The notes beneath the pieces were generated by a model that had not been told where the DNA came from, searched no databases, and was given only the letters and a program-made list of their open reading frames with translations. From assembly GCF_002845985.1 (NCBI RefSeq), contig NZ_PDFK01000005.1, positions 124,001-188,000 of the forward strand: a stretch of DNA of 64,000 nt, read 5' to 3'. Both the position numbers and the translations under genes were made by a program. Each line of letters starts with the position of its first letter. Position 1 is the stretch's first letter. Positions 48,401-58,991 of this stretch are shown piece after piece. The stretch comes from Lysinibacillus fusiformis (lineage in GTDB: Bacteria; Bacillota; Bacilli; Bacillales_A; Planococcaceae).

Positions 48401-49130
48401 CCAAGAGATCTTTGAAGCACGTAATCCAAAAGGTCAATCTGTTATTTCAGAAATCACAGGTACTGTTTCAGATATCACAGAAATTCGTGAAGGCTTAAAA
48501 GAAATTACTATTCAAGGTGACGTAGAAACGCGTAAGTATCAAGCACCTTATAATGCACGTTTAAAAGTTATCGAAGGTGATAATGTAGAGCGTGGTCAAG
48601 TTTTAACAGAGGGTTCTATCGATCCAAAACAATTGTTAAAAGTCAAAGATGTTTCAACTGTTCAAGAATATTTATTAAAAGAAGTTCAAAAAGTATACCG
48701 TATGCAAGGGGTAGAAATTGGTGATAAACATATCGAGGTAATGGTTCGCCAAATGCTTCGTAAAGTACGTGTAATTGAAGCTGGAGATACAGATTTATTA
48801 CCAGGTTCATTACTAGATATCCACCAATTTGCAGAGGCAAATGCAGATGCTGTTATGAATGGCAAAAATCCTGCAACTTGTCGTCCTGTTATCCTGGGTA
48901 TTACAAAAGCTTCTCTTGAAACAGAATCATTCTTATCTGCAGCATCGTTCCAAGAAACAACACGTGTGTTAACAGATGCAGCAATTAAGGGTAAACGTGA
49001 CGAGCTTCTTGGATTAAAAGAGAACGTAATTATCGGTAAACTTGTTCCTGCAGGTACTGGTATGCAACGTTACCGTCAAATCCGCATCGAAAAAGATGAG
49101 CTTGACACAGAAGTTGTTTCTGCCGAATAG
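45447..49130 (+). CDS. rpoC: DNA-directed RNA polymerase subunit beta'
   Basis: A 1227-residue beta' subunit. An N-terminal zinc site ([19 protein letters not shown]), the catalytic NADFDGDQM motif, and the trigger-loop region with [16 protein letters not shown] are intact. It is somewhat longer than B. subtilis RpoC (about 1199), with an acidic extra stretch around residues 590-620. The start is TTG with GGGAGG 7 bases upstream. A terminator follows. Confidence 0.97.
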   Translation: MIDVNEFEYMKIGLASPDKIRSWSYGEVKKPETINYRTLKPEKDGLFCERIFGPTKDWECHCGKYKRVRYKGVVCDRCGVEVTRAKVRRERMGHIELAAPVSHIWYFKGIPSRMGLILDMSPRALEEVIYFASYVVIDAGATNLESKQLLSEKEYRAYREKFGNTFEAAMGAEAIKKLLSKIDLEDETHSLKEELKSAQGQRRTRAIKRLEVVESFRNSGNSPEWMILDVLPVIPPELRPMVQLDGGRFATSDLNDLYRRVINRNNRLKRLLDLGAPSIIVQNEKRMLQEAVDALIDNGRRGRPVTGPGNRPLKSLSHMLKGKQGRFRQNLLGKRVDYSGRSVIVVGPNLKMYQCGLPKEMAIELFKPFVMKELVERGLAHNIKSAKRKIERLNNDVWDVLEDVIREHPVLLNRAPTLHRLGIQAFEPTLVEGRAIRLHPLVCTAYNADFDGDQMAVHVPLSAEAQAEARLLMLAAQNILNPKDGKPVVTPSQDMVLGNYYLTLEREDARGEGTVFYGPNEVLIAYDTGHVHLHTRIAIKASSLNNPTFTEEQNNMFLLTTVGKVIFNEILPKSFPYINEPTDFNLEQVTPEKYFANLVIDEDTLKELESDSAYNNLDEKGKIDAQRTAVLRKYFASVPVVNPFRKKFLGNIIAEVFKRFHITETSKMLDRMKNLGFKYSTRAGITVGVSDIVVLPDKGEILAVAQEKVDKVQAQFRRGFITEDERYDRVISSWSAAKDEIQAKLMKSLEKTNPIFMMSDSGARGNASNFTQLAGMRGLMANPAGRIIELPIKSSFREGLTVLEYFISTHGARKGLADTALKTADSGYLTRRLVDVAQDVIVREDDCGTDRGLTIGALMEGTELIEALDERIVGRHTKKTIVHPETGEVILGRDGLIDQDVARAIIEAGIEEVTIRSAFTCNTKHGVCKKCYGMNLATGEKVEVGEAVGIIAAQSIGEPGTQLTMRTFHTGGVAGDDITQGLPRIQEIFEARNPKGQSVISEITGTVSDITEIREGLKEITIQGDVETRKYQAPYNARLKVIEGDNVERGQVLTEGSIDPKQLLKVKDVSTVQEYLLKEVQKVYRMQGVEIGDKHIEVMVRQMLRKVRVIEAGDTDLLPGSLLDIHQFAEANADAVMNGKNPATCRPVILGITKASLETESFLSAASFQETTRVLTDAAIKGKRDELLGLKENVIIGKLVPAGTGMQRYRQIRIEKDELDTEVVSAE

Positions 49131-49141
49131 ACATTAAAATA

Positions 49142-49183
49142 GGACCGAAGAGATGGAATTTCACCGTCTCTTCGGACTTTTTA
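49142..49183 (+). terminator. Terminator after rpoC
   Basis: CCGAAGAGATGG pairs with CCGTCTCTTCGG (one mismatch), then TTTTT. Confidence 0.85.
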
Positions 49184-49193
49184 AAGATATTAG

Positions 49194-49222
49194 TTGACAG
49201 TGTAAATTGGTAATGATAATAT
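49194..49222 (+). promoter_or_regulatory. Sigma-A promoter of the L7Ae-like gene and str operon
   Basis: TTGACA at 49194-49199 and TAATAT at 49217-49222, 17-base spacer. Confidence 0.72.
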
Positions 49223-49267
49223 ATTGAAGGTTGATAGTTAACTGTCTGTACTTCGGAGGATATGAAA

Positions 49268-49516
49268 ATGTCTTATGATAAAGTAAGGGCTAGTCAAACA
49301 ATCATAGGTACAAAGCAAGCAGTAAAAGCAATGCGAGCCGGTTCAGTGAAAGAACTTCTTGTGGCACTTGATGCAGACAATTGGGTAACCGATTCGGCCA
49401 TATCTTTCGCGAGAGAAATCGGTATACCAGTTATTCTTGTTGAGTCGAAAAAGGAACTGGGCAAGGCCTGTGGAATCCATGTTGGAGCTGCGGTAGTTGC
49501 GATTACTGTAGAGTAG
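49268..49516 (+). CDS. L7Ae-like kink-turn-binding ribosomal protein (YbxF)
   Basis: An 82-residue L7Ae/L30e-fold protein, equivalent to B. subtilis YbxF (MSYDKV start, [22 protein letters not shown]). Binds RNA kink-turns; its role on the ribosome is unclear. ATG 49268 is used since GGAGG ends 8 bases before it; ATG 49262 is too near. It heads the str operon, before rpsL. Confidence 0.9.
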   Translation: MSYDKVRASQTIIGTKQAVKAMRAGSVKELLVALDADNWVTDSAISFAREIGIPVILVESKKELGKACGIHVGAAVVAITVE

Positions 49517-49614
49517 TTTTTGTGTATTAAACACAAAGACTTTGTTTTTACCCAAAAAATGAACCACCTGGATGTGTGGTATTAACAAGGAATAAATGAA
49601 GGGAGGAAATATCG

Positions 49615-50034
49615 ATGCCTACAATTAACCAATTAGTACGTAAGCCTCGTCAATCTAAAATCACGAAATCAAAATCACCAGCGTTAAACAAAGGATATAA
49701 CTCATTTAAAAAATCTTTAACTGATGTTAAATCACCACAAAAACGCGGTGTTTGTACTCGTGTTGGTACAATGACACCTCGTAAACCGAACTCAGCGTTA
49801 CGTAAATACGCTCGTGTACGTTTAACTAACCAAATTGAGGTTACAGCTTATATCCCAGGTGAAGGCCACAACTTACAAGAGCACAGTGTTGTTCTTATCC
49901 GTGGCGGACGCGTAAAAGACTTAGCGGGTGTTCGTTACCATATCGTACGTGGAGCTCTTGATACAGCTGGTGTAAACGGTCGTTTACAATCACGTTCTAA
50001 ATACGGAACAAAACGCCCTAAAGAAAAAAAATAA
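49615..50034 (+). CDS. rpsL: 30S ribosomal protein S12, with Arg at position 56
   Basis: A 139-residue S12, complete. The decoding-site loop reads [11 protein letters not shown]; the usual residue at position 56 is Lys (K42/K43 of E. coli, K56 of B. subtilis), and here it is Arg, codon CGT at 49780-49782. Arg at this site is a classic streptomycin-resistance change. The second loop GGRVKDLAG is normal. GGGAGG lies about 9 bases before the ATG. Confidence 0.96.
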   Translation: MPTINQLVRKPRQSKITKSKSPALNKGYNSFKKSLTDVKSPQKRGVCTRVGTMTPRKPNSALRKYARVRLTNQIEVTAYIPGEGHNLQEHSVVLIRGGRVKDLAGVRYHIVRGALDTAGVNGRLQSRSKYGTKRPKEKK

Positions 50035-50183
50035 TTTAACGTTAAATAACGTTATTTAATACTGAGCCTCATACTAATTGTCACAAATATCGAATCTTGC
50101 TAGCAGATTTGATATTTGATCGACAAATACGAAAAGGCCAACTTTATAAAATAATCGATAACTATTCGAAAGGAGGAAAACAC

Positions 50184-50654
50184 ATGCCTCGTAAAGGTCC
50201 TGTTTCCAAACGTGACGTGTTACCAGATCCAATTTATAGTTCAAAACTAGTAACTCGTTTAATCAATAAAATGATGGTTGATGGTAAAAGAGGTACTTCT
50301 CAAAAGATTTTATACGGTGCGTTCGAACTTGTTAAAGAACGTTCTGGTGAAAATCCAATTGAAGTATTCGAAGCCGCTCTAAACAACGTAATGCCAGTTC
50401 TTGAAGTTCGTGCTCGCCGTGTTGGTGGTTCAAACTACCAAGTACCGGTTGAAGTACGTCCAGAACGTCGTACAACTTTAGGTCTTCGTTACCTAGTTAA
50501 CTATGCTCGTCTTCGTGGTGAAAAAACTATGGAAGAACGTTTAGCTAACGAAATTCTTGATGCTTCTAACAACACTGGTGCATCAGTTAAGAAACGTGAA
50601 GACATGCACAAAATGGCAGAAGCGAACAAAGCATTCGCTCACTACCGTTGGTAA
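50184..50654 (+). CDS. rpsG: 30S ribosomal protein S7
   Basis: A 156-residue S7, complete and standard; it starts assembly of the 30S head and touches the E-site tRNA. AAAGGAGG is 9 bases before ATG 50184; the open frame upstream from 50097 is not used. A 24-base hairpin lies after the gene. Confidence 0.95.
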   Translation: MPRKGPVSKRDVLPDPIYSSKLVTRLINKMMVDGKRGTSQKILYGAFELVKERSGENPIEVFEAALNNVMPVLEVRARRVGGSNYQVPVEVRPERRTTLGLRYLVNYARLRGEKTMEERLANEILDASNNTGASVKKREDMHKMAEANKAFAHYRW

Positions 50655-50663
50655 TTTAACCTA

Positions 50664-50687
50664 TGTGTTAGCCAGTTAGCTAACACA
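50664..50687 (+). other. Hairpin between rpsG and fusA
   Basis: TGTGTTAGC pairs perfectly with GCTAACACA over a 6-base loop. No T run follows, so it is more likely a processing or regulatory element than a terminator. Confidence 0.5.
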
Positions 50688-50734
50688 AGGTCTCTTATAC
50701 AGTCTTTACCCCAATATGGAAGGAGAAATTTCCT

Positions 50735-52813
50735 ATGAAACGCGAATTCTCACTTGAGAATACTCGTAATATTGGGATCATGGCTCACATTGATGCTGGT
50801 AAAACAACAACAACTGAGCGTATCCTTTATTACACTGGTAAGATTCACAAAATCGGTGAAACTCATGAAGGCGCTTCTCAAATGGACTGGATGGAGCAAG
50901 AGCAAGAGCGTGGTATTACAATCACTTCTGCTGCAACAACAGCCCAATGGGCAGGCCATCGTGTAAACATCATCGATACTCCTGGACACGTAGACTTCAC
51001 TGTAGAAGTAGAACGTTCATTACGTGTACTTGACGGTGCTGTTACAGTACTAGATGCTCAATCTGGTGTTGAGCCTCAAACTGAAACTGTATGGCGTCAA
51101 GCTACAACTTATGGTGTTCCACGTATTGTATTCATTAACAAAATGGATAAAACAGGAGCAGATTTCTTATATTCTGTAGGAACTCTACATGATCGTTTAC
51201 AAGCAAACGCTCACCCTATCCAATTACCTATCGGAGCTGAAGATCAATTCTCAGCAATCATCGACCTAGTTGAGATGAAAGCTACTTTCTATGGCGACGA
51301 AAAAGGTACAGCAGTAACTGAAGGAGAAATTCCTGAAGAATACCGCGCACAAGCTGAAGAATACCGTGAAAAACTAATCGACGCTGTTGCAAGTGTTGAT
51401 GAAGAAATCATGGAAAAATATTTAGAAGGCGAAGAAATTACTGTTGCGGAACTTAAAGCGGCGATCCGTCGTGCTACAATCGCAGTAGAATTCTACCCAG
51501 TAATCTGTGGTACAGCATTCAAACACAAAGGCGTACGTCCAATGTTAAATGCCGTTATCGATTACTTACCATCTCCAGTTGATGTACCAGCAATCAAAGG
51601 TACTTCAGTAGATGGTGACGAAGAGTTAGAACGTAAATCTTCTGATGCAGAGCCATTCTCAGCTCTTGCATTCAAAGTTATGACTGACCCATTCGTAGGT
51701 AAATTAACTTTCTTCCGTGTGTACTCTGGAACATTAGATTCAGGTTCATACGTGCAAAACTCTTCTAAAGGTAAACGTGAGCGTGTAGGTCGTATCCTAC
51801 AAATGCACGCTAACTCTCGTGAAGAGATCTCAAAAGTATTTGCTGGAGACATCGCGGCAGCAGTAGGTCTTAAAGACACTACTACTGGTGATACTCTTTG
51901 TGACGAGAAGAACCTAGTTATTCTTGAATCAATGGAGTTCCCTGAGCCAGTAATTTCTCTTTCTGTAGAACCAAAATCAAAAGCTGACCAAGATAAAATG
52001 GGTCAAGCTTTACAAAAACTTCAAGAAGAGGATCCAACTTTCCGTGCTCATACTGACACAGAAACTGGACAAACAATCATCTCAGGTATGGGTGAACTTC
52101 ACCTTGATATCTTAGTTGACCGTATGCGCCGTGAATTTAAAGTAGAAGCTAACGTAGGTGCTCCAATGGTATCTTACCGTGAAACATTCCGTAGCTCTGC
52201 AAAAGTTCAAGGTAAATTCACTCGCCAATCTGGTGGTCGTGGACAATACGGAGATGTAACGATTGAGTTCTCTCCAAATGAAGAAGGTAAAGGATTTGAA
52301 TTCGAAAACGCTATCGTTGGTGGTGTAATTCCTCGTGAATACATTCCTGCAGTTGAAGCAGGTCTTCGTGACTCTCTTGACCGCGGTGTAGTAGCTGGTT
52401 ACCCTCTAATCGACATTAAAGCGAAATTAGTATTCGGTTCTTACCATGACGTTGACTCGAATGAGATGGCGTTCAAAATTGCTGCATCTATGGCTCTTAA
52501 AGAAGCTTCGAAACAATGTGACGCTGTTATCTTAGAACCAATGATGAAAGTAGAAGTTGTAATTCCAGAAGAATACCTTGGCGATATCATGGGTAACATT
52601 ACTTCTCGTCGCGGACGCGTTGAGGGTATGGATGCTCGTGGTAACTCACAAGTTGTTCGTGCGATGGTTCCTTTAGCAGAAATGTTTGGTTATGCAACAA
52701 CACTTCGTTCTGCAACACAAGGTCGTGGTGTATTCTCAATGACATTCGATCATTATGAAGAAGTACCAAAATCAATTGCTGCTGAAATCATCAAAAAAAA
52801 TAAAGGTGAATAA
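50735..52813 (+). CDS. fusA: Elongation factor G
   Basis: A 692-residue EF-G, complete. G1 [13 protein letters not shown]3 DTPGHVDF and G4 [10 protein letters not shown] are clear, and domains II to V follow. It catalyses translocation. GGAAGGAG lies upstream of the ATG. Single canonical copy in the str operon; the fusidic acid contacts were not checked in detail. Confidence 0.97.
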   Translation: MKREFSLENTRNIGIMAHIDAGKTTTTERILYYTGKIHKIGETHEGASQMDWMEQEQERGITITSAATTAQWAGHRVNIIDTPGHVDFTVEVERSLRVLDGAVTVLDAQSGVEPQTETVWRQATTYGVPRIVFINKMDKTGADFLYSVGTLHDRLQANAHPIQLPIGAEDQFSAIIDLVEMKATFYGDEKGTAVTEGEIPEEYRAQAEEYREKLIDAVASVDEEIMEKYLEGEEITVAELKAAIRRATIAVEFYPVICGTAFKHKGVRPMLNAVIDYLPSPVDVPAIKGTSVDGDEELERKSSDAEPFSALAFKVMTDPFVGKLTFFRVYSGTLDSGSYVQNSSKGKRERVGRILQMHANSREEISKVFAGDIAAAVGLKDTTTGDTLCDEKNLVILESMEFPEPVISLSVEPKSKADQDKMGQALQKLQEEDPTFRAHTDTETGQTIISGMGELHLDILVDRMRREFKVEANVGAPMVSYRETFRSSAKVQGKFTRQSGGRGQYGDVTIEFSPNEEGKGFEFENAIVGGVIPREYIPAVEAGLRDSLDRGVVAGYPLIDIKAKLVFGSYHDVDSNEMAFKIAASMALKEASKQCDAVILEPMMKVEVVIPEEYLGDIMGNITSRRGRVEGMDARGNSQVVRAMVPLAEMFGYATTLRSATQGRGVFSMTFDHYEEVPKSIAAEIIKKNKGE

Positions 52814-52949
52814 TTGAATTTTCATCTTGCATAAAGTATAACTAATTTGTAAGCTATGATTGCAGGATAGGGGATGGGCCCGTTCTCTATCGGCATTCAT
52901 TCTATAAATTTCAAAAATAAAACATATAATTTTGAGGAGGCAATCTCTA

Positions 52950-54137
52950 ATGGCTAAAGAAAAATTTGACCGTTCTAAAACGCATGCTAACATTGGTACA
53001 ATCGGACACGTTGACCATGGTAAAACTACTTTAACTGCTGCAATCGCTACAGTTCTTTCTAAAAAAATGGGTGGTACAGCTAAATCATACGCTGACATCG
53101 ATAACGCTCCAGAAGAAAAAGAGCGTGGTATCACAATCAACACTTCTCACGTAGAATATGAAACAGAAACTCGTCACTATGCACACGTTGACTGCCCAGG
53201 ACACGCTGACTATGTTAAAAACATGATCACTGGTGCTGCACAAATGGACGGCGGTATCTTAGTAGTATCTGCTGCTGATGGCCCAATGCCACAAACTCGT
53301 GAACACATCCTTTTATCTCGTCAAGTAGGTGTTCCATACTTAGTAGTATTCATGAACAAATGTGATATGGTTGATGACGAAGAATTATTAGAATTAGTAG
53401 AAATGGAAATCCGTGATCTACTATCTGAATATGACTTCCCAGGTGACGATATTCCTGTAATCAAAGGTTCTGCTCTTAAAGCTCTTGAAGGTGAACCAGA
53501 ATGGGAAGAAAAAATCGTTGAATTAATGGACGCTGTAGATTCTTACATCCCAACTCCAGAACGTCAAACTGACAAACCATTCATGATGCCAGTAGAGGAC
53601 GTATTCTCTATCACTGGTCGTGGTACAGTTGCAACTGGCCGTGTTGAACGTGGTCAAGTTAAAGTTGGTGACGTAATTGAAATCATCGGTATCGCTGAAG
53701 AAGCTAAATCTACTACTGTAACTGGTGTAGAAATGTTCCGTAAATTATTAGACTATGCTGAAGCTGGTGACAACATCGGTGCTTTACTACGTGGTGTTGC
53801 TCGTGAAGAAATCCAACGTGGTCAAGTATTAGCTAAACCAGGTTCAATCACTCCACACACAAACTTCAAAGCTGAAGTTTACGTTTTATCAAAAGAAGAG
53901 GGTGGCCGTCATACTCCATTCTTCTCTAACTACCGTCCTCAGTTCTACTTCCGTACAACTGACGTAACAGGTATCTGTAACTTACCAGAAGGCGTTGAAA
54001 TGGTAATGCCTGGTGATAACATCGAAATGACAGTTGAACTTATCGCTCCAATCGCTCTTGAAGAAGGTACTAAATTCTCTATCCGTGAGGGTGGCCGTAC
54101 TGTAGGCGCTGGCGTAGTTGCTTCTATCCAAAAATAA
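52950..54137 (+). CDS. tuf: Elongation factor Tu
   Basis: A 395-residue EF-Tu, complete. G1 [10 protein letters not shown]3 DCPGHADY and G4 [10 protein letters not shown] are present, with domains II and III. It brings aminoacyl-tRNA to the ribosome. GAGGAGG is 9 bases before ATG 52950; the open frame from 52932 is not used. A strong terminator ends the str operon. Confidence 0.97.
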   Translation: MAKEKFDRSKTHANIGTIGHVDHGKTTLTAAIATVLSKKMGGTAKSYADIDNAPEEKERGITINTSHVEYETETRHYAHVDCPGHADYVKNMITGAAQMDGGILVVSAADGPMPQTREHILLSRQVGVPYLVVFMNKCDMVDDEELLELVEMEIRDLLSEYDFPGDDIPVIKGSALKALEGEPEWEEKIVELMDAVDSYIPTPERQTDKPFMMPVEDVFSITGRGTVATGRVERGQVKVGDVIEIIGIAEEAKSTTVTGVEMFRKLLDYAEAGDNIGALLRGVAREEIQRGQVLAKPGSITPHTNFKAEVYVLSKEEGGRHTPFFSNYRPQFYFRTTDVTGICNLPEGVEMVMPGDNIEMTVELIAPIALEEGTKFSIREGGRTVGAGVVASIQK

Positions 54138-54158
54138 TTTTAGCTTTCGCTAATTATC

Positions 54159-54196
54159 AAACCAATCTGTAGGGACGCTTACAGATTGGTTTTTTG
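54159..54196 (+). terminator. Terminator of the str operon
   Basis: AACCAATCTGTA pairs perfectly with TACAGATTGGTT over an 8-base loop, then TTTT. Confidence 0.9.
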
Positions 54197-54234
54197 TGTT
54201 AAAATAAGGGAAATCAAATGATTTTAATTAGTGT

Positions 54235-54244
54235 ATGTATACAT
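54235..54244. promoter_or_regulatory. Palindrome upstream of the response regulator gene
   Basis: ATGTATACAT is a perfect 10-base palindrome about 50 bases before the gene. Possible operator, unproven; it does not match the BceR consensus TNACA-N4-TGTAA. Confidence 0.3.
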
Positions 54245-54292
54245 AACAGCTAGCATGTCATCTAGGAGAAATAAAGAAAAGGGGAATTGAAC

Positions 54293-54982
54293 ATGGACAT
54301 GAAAATCTTGCTCATTGAAGATGATCCATCCATTTTTAACATGATTCAAGAACGTTTTGCACATTGGTCATTACAAGTGGTTGGTCCTAAAAATTTTCAA
54401 AAGGTGATGGACAATTTTATAGAGGAGAAACCACATCTTGTGCTGATTGATATTCAATTACCTGCCTATGATGGCTTTCATTGGTGTCGAGAAATACGTC
54501 ATTTATCCAAAGTACCCATCCTTTTTCTTTCGTCTCGAGATCATCCAATGGATATGGTGATGGCTATGCAAATGGGAGCAGATGATTTTATACAAAAGCC
54601 ATTCCATATGGAAGTGCTACTCGCGAAAACACAGGCGATTTTACGAAGAACCTATGACTATGTTGAGGAGAAAATGGACGTTACTCGTTTTAATAATGCC
54701 GTTATTGATTATACAAGGAGTGAGATTGTATTTAATGGGGCTACTGCTTCCTTAACGAAAAACGAGCTCTTCATTTTACGAATTTTAGTGGAACAGGTTA
54801 ATCAGATTGTTTCAAGAGACGAATTAATGAGAAAGCTTTGGGATGATGAACGTTTTGTCAATGATAATACTTTGTCGGTAAATGTTAATCGATTACGTAC
54901 AAAGCTAGAGGATATTGGTTTACCAGAAGTGATTCTAACTAAAAAAGGACTTGGATATATGGCAGTCAGCCAGAGGACGTGA
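54293..54982 (+). CDS. OmpR-family response regulator, BceR-like
   Basis: A 229-residue response regulator. The receiver domain has the acidic pair in LLIEDD and the phosphorylated Asp in LVLIDIQLPAYDG (about residue 53), and a C-terminal winged helix domain with DNTLSVNVNRLRTKLE, typical of BceR-type regulators. ATG 54293 is chosen with AAAGGGGAA upstream. It reads straight into the kinase gene (overlap or 5-base gap). It likely controls the ABC transporter at 56101-58831. Confidence 0.9.
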   Translation: MDMKILLIEDDPSIFNMIQERFAHWSLQVVGPKNFQKVMDNFIEEKPHLVLIDIQLPAYDGFHWCREIRHLSKVPILFLSSRDHPMDMVMAMQMGADDFIQKPFHMEVLLAKTQAILRRTYDYVEEKMDVTRFNNAVIDYTRSEIVFNGATASLTKNELFILRILVEQVNQIVSRDELMRKLWDDERFVNDNTLSVNVNRLRTKLEDIGLPEVILTKKGLGYMAVSQRT

Positions 54983-54987
54983 AAAAC

Positions 54988-56004
54988 ATGCTATTATTAT
55001 TTATAAGAGAACGCTTTGCATGGATTGGTTTTTTTATTTTCATTTTTACACTTCTAAATGTGCTATTTTCTTTAGATGTTGGTTTAAATAGTATTTCAAT
55101 ATGGTATGTAAACATTAGTTTGCTTGTTAGTTTTACACTCTTTTTTGTGTGGCGTTATGTCAATGAAGTTGGGAAATTAAAAGATTTCCTGGGAAATATG
55201 GACGGCTACCTTGATGAAGCACATAAAAACAGACTAGTTTTAACTCCTTTTCAGGAAGCATGCTTTCAAAAAATAGAAAGTGTCTTTTATGAGAAGAACA
55301 TGGAGTTAAATCAAGCTAAAGTGCAACTACAAGAGTATTCAGATGAGCTGTTGGCTTGGGTTCATGAAGTAAAGGCCCCTTTAACAACGATTAATTTATT
55401 GTTAGAGCATATTGAGGATGTATCACTGCGCCGAAAATTAGAGAATGAATGGCTGAGACTACATCTTTTAGTCGATCAACAGCTACATCAAACAAGATTA
55501 GCCTCTATTGAAAAGGACAACTATTTAAATGAGGTCGAGCTGAAACCGATTGTCTATAAAGAAATCAGGGGTATGCAGGCTTGGTGTATTGAAAAAGGTA
55601 TTGGCTTTGAAGTCGCTGAGCTTACAGATACGGTTCTGACTGATGGCAAGTGGCTGGCGTTTATTGTTCGGCAAATTCTCTCAAATGCCATAAAATATAG
55701 TCCAGTAAATTCTGAGGTCACAATTTTTACTGAACATGACCCAACAGGTGCGACATTATTACATATAAAAGATGTAGGTATAGGTATTCCTTTAGAGGAT
55801 TTACCTCGAATTTTTCAAAAATCGTATACGGGAACAGCGGGAAGAGAATCCTCACAATCTACAGGAATGGGTCTTTATTTGGCATCCAATGCAGCCCGAA
55901 AAATCGGGATTCGCATCTATGTTCAATCGAATGTTGGAGACGGCTCATTATTTACACTGCGTTTTCCCTTACAAAATGAATATGTCAAACTAACAGGTAG
56001 ATGA
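54988..56004 (+). CDS. Intramembrane-sensing histidine kinase, BceS-like
   Basis: A 338-residue kinase with two membrane segments (about 9-27 and 37-53) and hardly any extracellular loop, the layout of BceS kinases that sense through their partner transporter. The H box is WVHEVKAPLTT, the N box RQILSNAIKYSP, then DVGIGIP and TGMGLYL. ATG 54988 has AGAGGA 10 bases upstream; GTG 54979 overlaps the regulator stop and is the alternative. The stop codon lies inside a terminator stem. Confidence 0.9.
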   Translation: MLLLFIRERFAWIGFFIFIFTLLNVLFSLDVGLNSISIWYVNISLLVSFTLFFVWRYVNEVGKLKDFLGNMDGYLDEAHKNRLVLTPFQEACFQKIESVFYEKNMELNQAKVQLQEYSDELLAWVHEVKAPLTTINLLLEHIEDVSLRRKLENEWLRLHLLVDQQLHQTRLASIEKDNYLNEVELKPIVYKEIRGMQAWCIEKGIGFEVAELTDTVLTDGKWLAFIVRQILSNAIKYSPVNSEVTIFTEHDPTGATLLHIKDVGIGIPLEDLPRIFQKSYTGTAGRESSQSTGMGLYLASNAARKIGIRIYVQSNVGDGSLFTLRFPLQNEYVKLTGR

Positions 56005-56028
56005 CGAAATTGTCACCTACCTTTTTAT
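55995..56028 (+). terminator. Terminator between the kinase and the transporter genes
   Basis: AGGTAGATGAC pairs with GTCACCTACCT (one mismatch) over a 6-base loop, then TTTTTAT. The kinase stop codon is within the stem. Confidence 0.85.
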
Positions 56029-56100
56029 ATTGTCATGTAAAACGCACGAATGAATAGCTATGACAGGGTACACTTGGATTATAGAAAGGGGCGTTATCAC

Positions 56101-56862
56101 GTGACAGTTTTAATTGGTCGTAAAATAAAGAAAGTATATGGCAAAAAATCAACGGCTCAAGAAGTGCTAAAGGGTATTGATTTAGAAGTAAATAAAGGTG
56201 AGTTTGTAGGCATTATGGGACCTTCAGGTTCAGGTAAAACAACACTTTTAAATGTCTTGTGTTCTATAGATTTCGCAACAGAAGGTGTAATTGAAATAAA
56301 CGGTCATAATTTGCGTGATATGAAAGAAAAGGCATTAGCGAATTTTCGACGAGAGCAGCTAGGATTCATATTTCAAGATTATAATTTACTGGATACCCTC
56401 ACAGTAAAGGAAAATATCCTTCTGCCATTAGCTATCAGTAAGTTACCAAAAGCTGTTGCGGAAAGCCGAGTGAAAGAGCTAACATCCCTATTGGGTATTA
56501 CAGAAATTTTAAATAAATATCCCAATGAAATATCTGGTGGACAAAAGCAGCGTACCTCTGCTGCACGTGCACTTATTACGACCCCATCGTTGGTATTTGC
56601 AGATGAGCCTACTGGTGCATTGGATTCTAAATCGGCTACAGCCTTGCTCCAAAATCTCCAAAACATTAATGAGACGAAAGAAGCGACAATAATGATGGTT
56701 ACACATGATGCAGTAGCTGCAAGCTTCTGCACACGTGTTTTATTTTTAAAGGATGGCCTGATCTATAGTGAACTTTATAAGGGTGATAAAACAAGGCAGG
56801 CATTTTTCCAAGAAATCATGCATACGCAAAGTGTGCTAGGCGGTGACGGGTATGAGTCTTAG
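56101..56862 (+). CDS. ABC transporter ATP-binding protein, BceA-like
   Basis: A 253-residue ATPase of the MacB/BceA type. Walker [10 protein letters not shown], signature [14 protein letters not shown] and Walker [14 protein letters not shown] are clear. It pairs with the permease downstream and probably removes peptide antibiotics such as bacitracin from their lipid targets. The start is GTG 56101 with AAAGGGG 10 bases upstream; the frame is open further upstream without a site. The end overlaps the permease start. Confidence 0.92.
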   Translation: MTVLIGRKIKKVYGKKSTAQEVLKGIDLEVNKGEFVGIMGPSGSGKTTLLNVLCSIDFATEGVIEINGHNLRDMKEKALANFRREQLGFIFQDYNLLDTLTVKENILLPLAISKLPKAVAESRVKELTSLLGITEILNKYPNEISGGQKQRTSAARALITTPSLVFADEPTGALDSKSATALLQNLQNINETKEATIMMVTHDAVAASFCTRVLFLKDGLIYSELYKGDKTRQAFFQEIMHTQSVLGGDGYES

Positions 56863-58831
56863 TAAGCTAGTGATTAGAAGCATGAAGAAAAATATGAAGC
56901 ACTACTATCTATATTTCTTTGCTCTTATTTTTAGTGTTACTTTGTATTTTTCCTTTGTTACATTGCAAAATAATTCTGAGGTATGGGATGCTGTTCAAAT
57001 GAGTGGAACGGCTACGGCAGGATTTAAAGCAGCCACTTATATTCTCTATTTTATCGTTTTATTCTTCGTCCTATATGCAAATCATTTATTTATGAAACGT
57101 CGTAGTAAGGAAATAGGATTGTACCAATTGATAGGCATGACAAAGGGGCTAATCGTGCGTTTACTAGCGATTGAAAACATTCTCTTATTTATTGGTGCTG
57201 TTATTCTAGGGATGCTGGTAGGTTTCTTTAGCTCACGCGTATTTGCTATGATTTTACTACGTGTCCTTGAAAAAGAAGCTCTTGTAACCATGACATTTAG
57301 TACACAGGCATTACAGCAGTCGATGATCGTGTTTGCTATTCTTTTGGTTATTGTTCTTGTACAGATGGCTTGGATGATTCATCGTGTTTCATTATTATCA
57401 CTGTTTAGCGCGGCAAAACAAGCAGACGAGCGTGTGAGACGTTTTAGTGCATTACAAATGGCAATTGGCTTTATGGGTCTTGTGCTGATTGCTTACGGCT
57501 ACTATGCGTCAACAAAGCTATTTGATATTGATTCAGCTGGTCATTTATTTATCAATATGATGATAATTTTAGCTACGACTATTGGTGGTACATTTCTTGT
57601 CTTTCGTTTCTCCGTAGCCTTTATTATGAATACTATTCGCTTGAAGAAAAAAGGGCATTTATCTATCAAGGATGTATTAGCATTAACACCGATTATGCAT
57701 CGCATGAAGAGCAACGCAAAGTCATTAACACTTATCACTGTATTAACAGGTGTGTCTCTAGGTGTAACGACGCTATCCTATATCGCCTACTATTCCTCAG
57801 AGGCATCGGCTTATAGCCAAGTACCTGGTGATTTCATATTGCTAGAAGAGCAGGGTCAGACCTTCTTAGAGGAGTTAGAGAAAAATAACATTACGTATGA
57901 TAAAGTAGATTATCGTTTACAAGGAGTAACAGCCTCTGTAGGTCAATTAATGTCTAAAAAGCAGCAGGACAATCCTTTATATGATATGGAAGGAACAATC
58001 TATACTATCCCGCTTTCTGATTATCAGCAAAGCGTTCCTGAAGCATCGCTATCAGGCAACGATGTTATCTTAACCAACTATGGCGGTTATATGGCTGAAA
58101 TGTTTCCATTAGAAAAAGATCGTGATGTAGTGGTATCTGCAGGAGAGCTTGAAGAAACTTTCCATGTAGTAGATGTTCATGATAAAAGTGTTATAAGTGG
58201 TATTGTCACGGCTGGAGGTGGCGGACCTATCTTTGTTGTGACAGATGACATGTTTACAAGTTTAACTACGCAAGCAGCGCTTTATCCTTGGCATCAACAA
58301 ACGACCATTACAATAACAGCAAAAGAAGAATTAGAAACAGCAGAGAAATTATATATTCAAACAAATGCAGGAGTTATTACGGCTGTAGAAGGTGATGGTA
58401 AGACACAGCAATATACACAATCTTCCTTTGAAGAAAAACGTAAAGATAATATTGAAACATTAGGTCTTACGATTTTTACAACAGCATTTTTAGGATTAGC
58501 ATTTCTAATGACAACTGGTAGTATTCTATACTTTAAACAAATGTCTGAGGCAGAGGAAGAAAGAAGTTCCTATACAATACTCAGAAAAATTGGTTTTGCC
58601 GAGAAAGACATCATGAAAGGCATTTATATGAAACAGGCCTTTAATTTTGGTGTCCCATTAGTTATTGGATTATTGCATAGCTACTTTGCTGTTAAGTCAG
58701 GATGGTTCTTATTTGGTACAGAGTTAACGGCTCCCTTGTGGATTGCGATGTGCTGTTACGTAGCGTTATATACGATCTTTGGCATACTTTCGGTTGGCTA
58801 TTATAAAAAAGTTGTTCGTGAATCGTTGTAA
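56852..58831 (+). CDS. ABC transporter permease, BceB-like
   Basis: A 659-residue FtsX-type permease with about ten membrane segments and one large extracellular domain of roughly 200 residues (about 315-520) between segments 7 and 8, the mark of BceB permeases, where it serves ligand recognition and signalling to BceS. The start ATG lies within the end of the ATPase gene (11-base overlap), which suggests coupling. It is followed by a terminator. The peptide recognised cannot be predicted. Confidence 0.92.
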   Translation: MSLSKLVIRSMKKNMKHYYLYFFALIFSVTLYFSFVTLQNNSEVWDAVQMSGTATAGFKAATYILYFIVLFFVLYANHLFMKRRSKEIGLYQLIGMTKGLIVRLLAIENILLFIGAVILGMLVGFFSSRVFAMILLRVLEKEALVTMTFSTQALQQSMIVFAILLVIVLVQMAWMIHRVSLLSLFSAAKQADERVRRFSALQMAIGFMGLVLIAYGYYASTKLFDIDSAGHLFINMMIILATTIGGTFLVFRFSVAFIMNTIRLKKKGHLSIKDVLALTPIMHRMKSNAKSLTLITVLTGVSLGVTTLSYIAYYSSEASAYSQVPGDFILLEEQGQTFLEELEKNNITYDKVDYRLQGVTASVGQLMSKKQQDNPLYDMEGTIYTIPLSDYQQSVPEASLSGNDVILTNYGGYMAEMFPLEKDRDVVVSAGELEETFHVVDVHDKSVISGIVTAGGGGPIFVVTDDMFTSLTTQAALYPWHQQTTITITAKEELETAEKLYIQTNAGVITAVEGDGKTQQYTQSSFEEKRKDNIETLGLTIFTTAFLGLAFLMTTGSILYFKQMSEAEEERSSYTILRKIGFAEKDIMKGIYMKQAFNFGVPLVIGLLHSYFAVKSGWFLFGTELTAPLWIAMCCYVALYTIFGILSVGYYKKVVRESL

Positions 58832-58852
58832 CAATTAAATATGAAGAAACTC

Positions 58853-58893
58853 AAAAACAGTGTAATGATTAATCCTTTACACTGTTTTTTTAT
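58853..58893 (+). terminator. Terminator of the BceAB-like genes
   Basis: AAAACAGTGTAA pairs with TTACACTGTTTT over a 13-base loop, then TTTAT. Confidence 0.87.
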
Positions 58894-58920
58894 ATAAACA
58901 TATTGAAATTGTGAAAACTA

Positions 58921-58949
58921 TTGACTTTCAAATATCAGAATAATAAAGT
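58921..58949 (+). promoter_or_regulatory. Candidate promoter of the antiporter gene
   Basis: TTGACT at 58921-58926 and TAAAGT at 58944-58949, 17-base spacer. Confidence 0.5.
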
Positions 58950-58991
58950 TTAACATGTTAGTAATTTAGTGTATGAAAGTGAAGTGTAACA

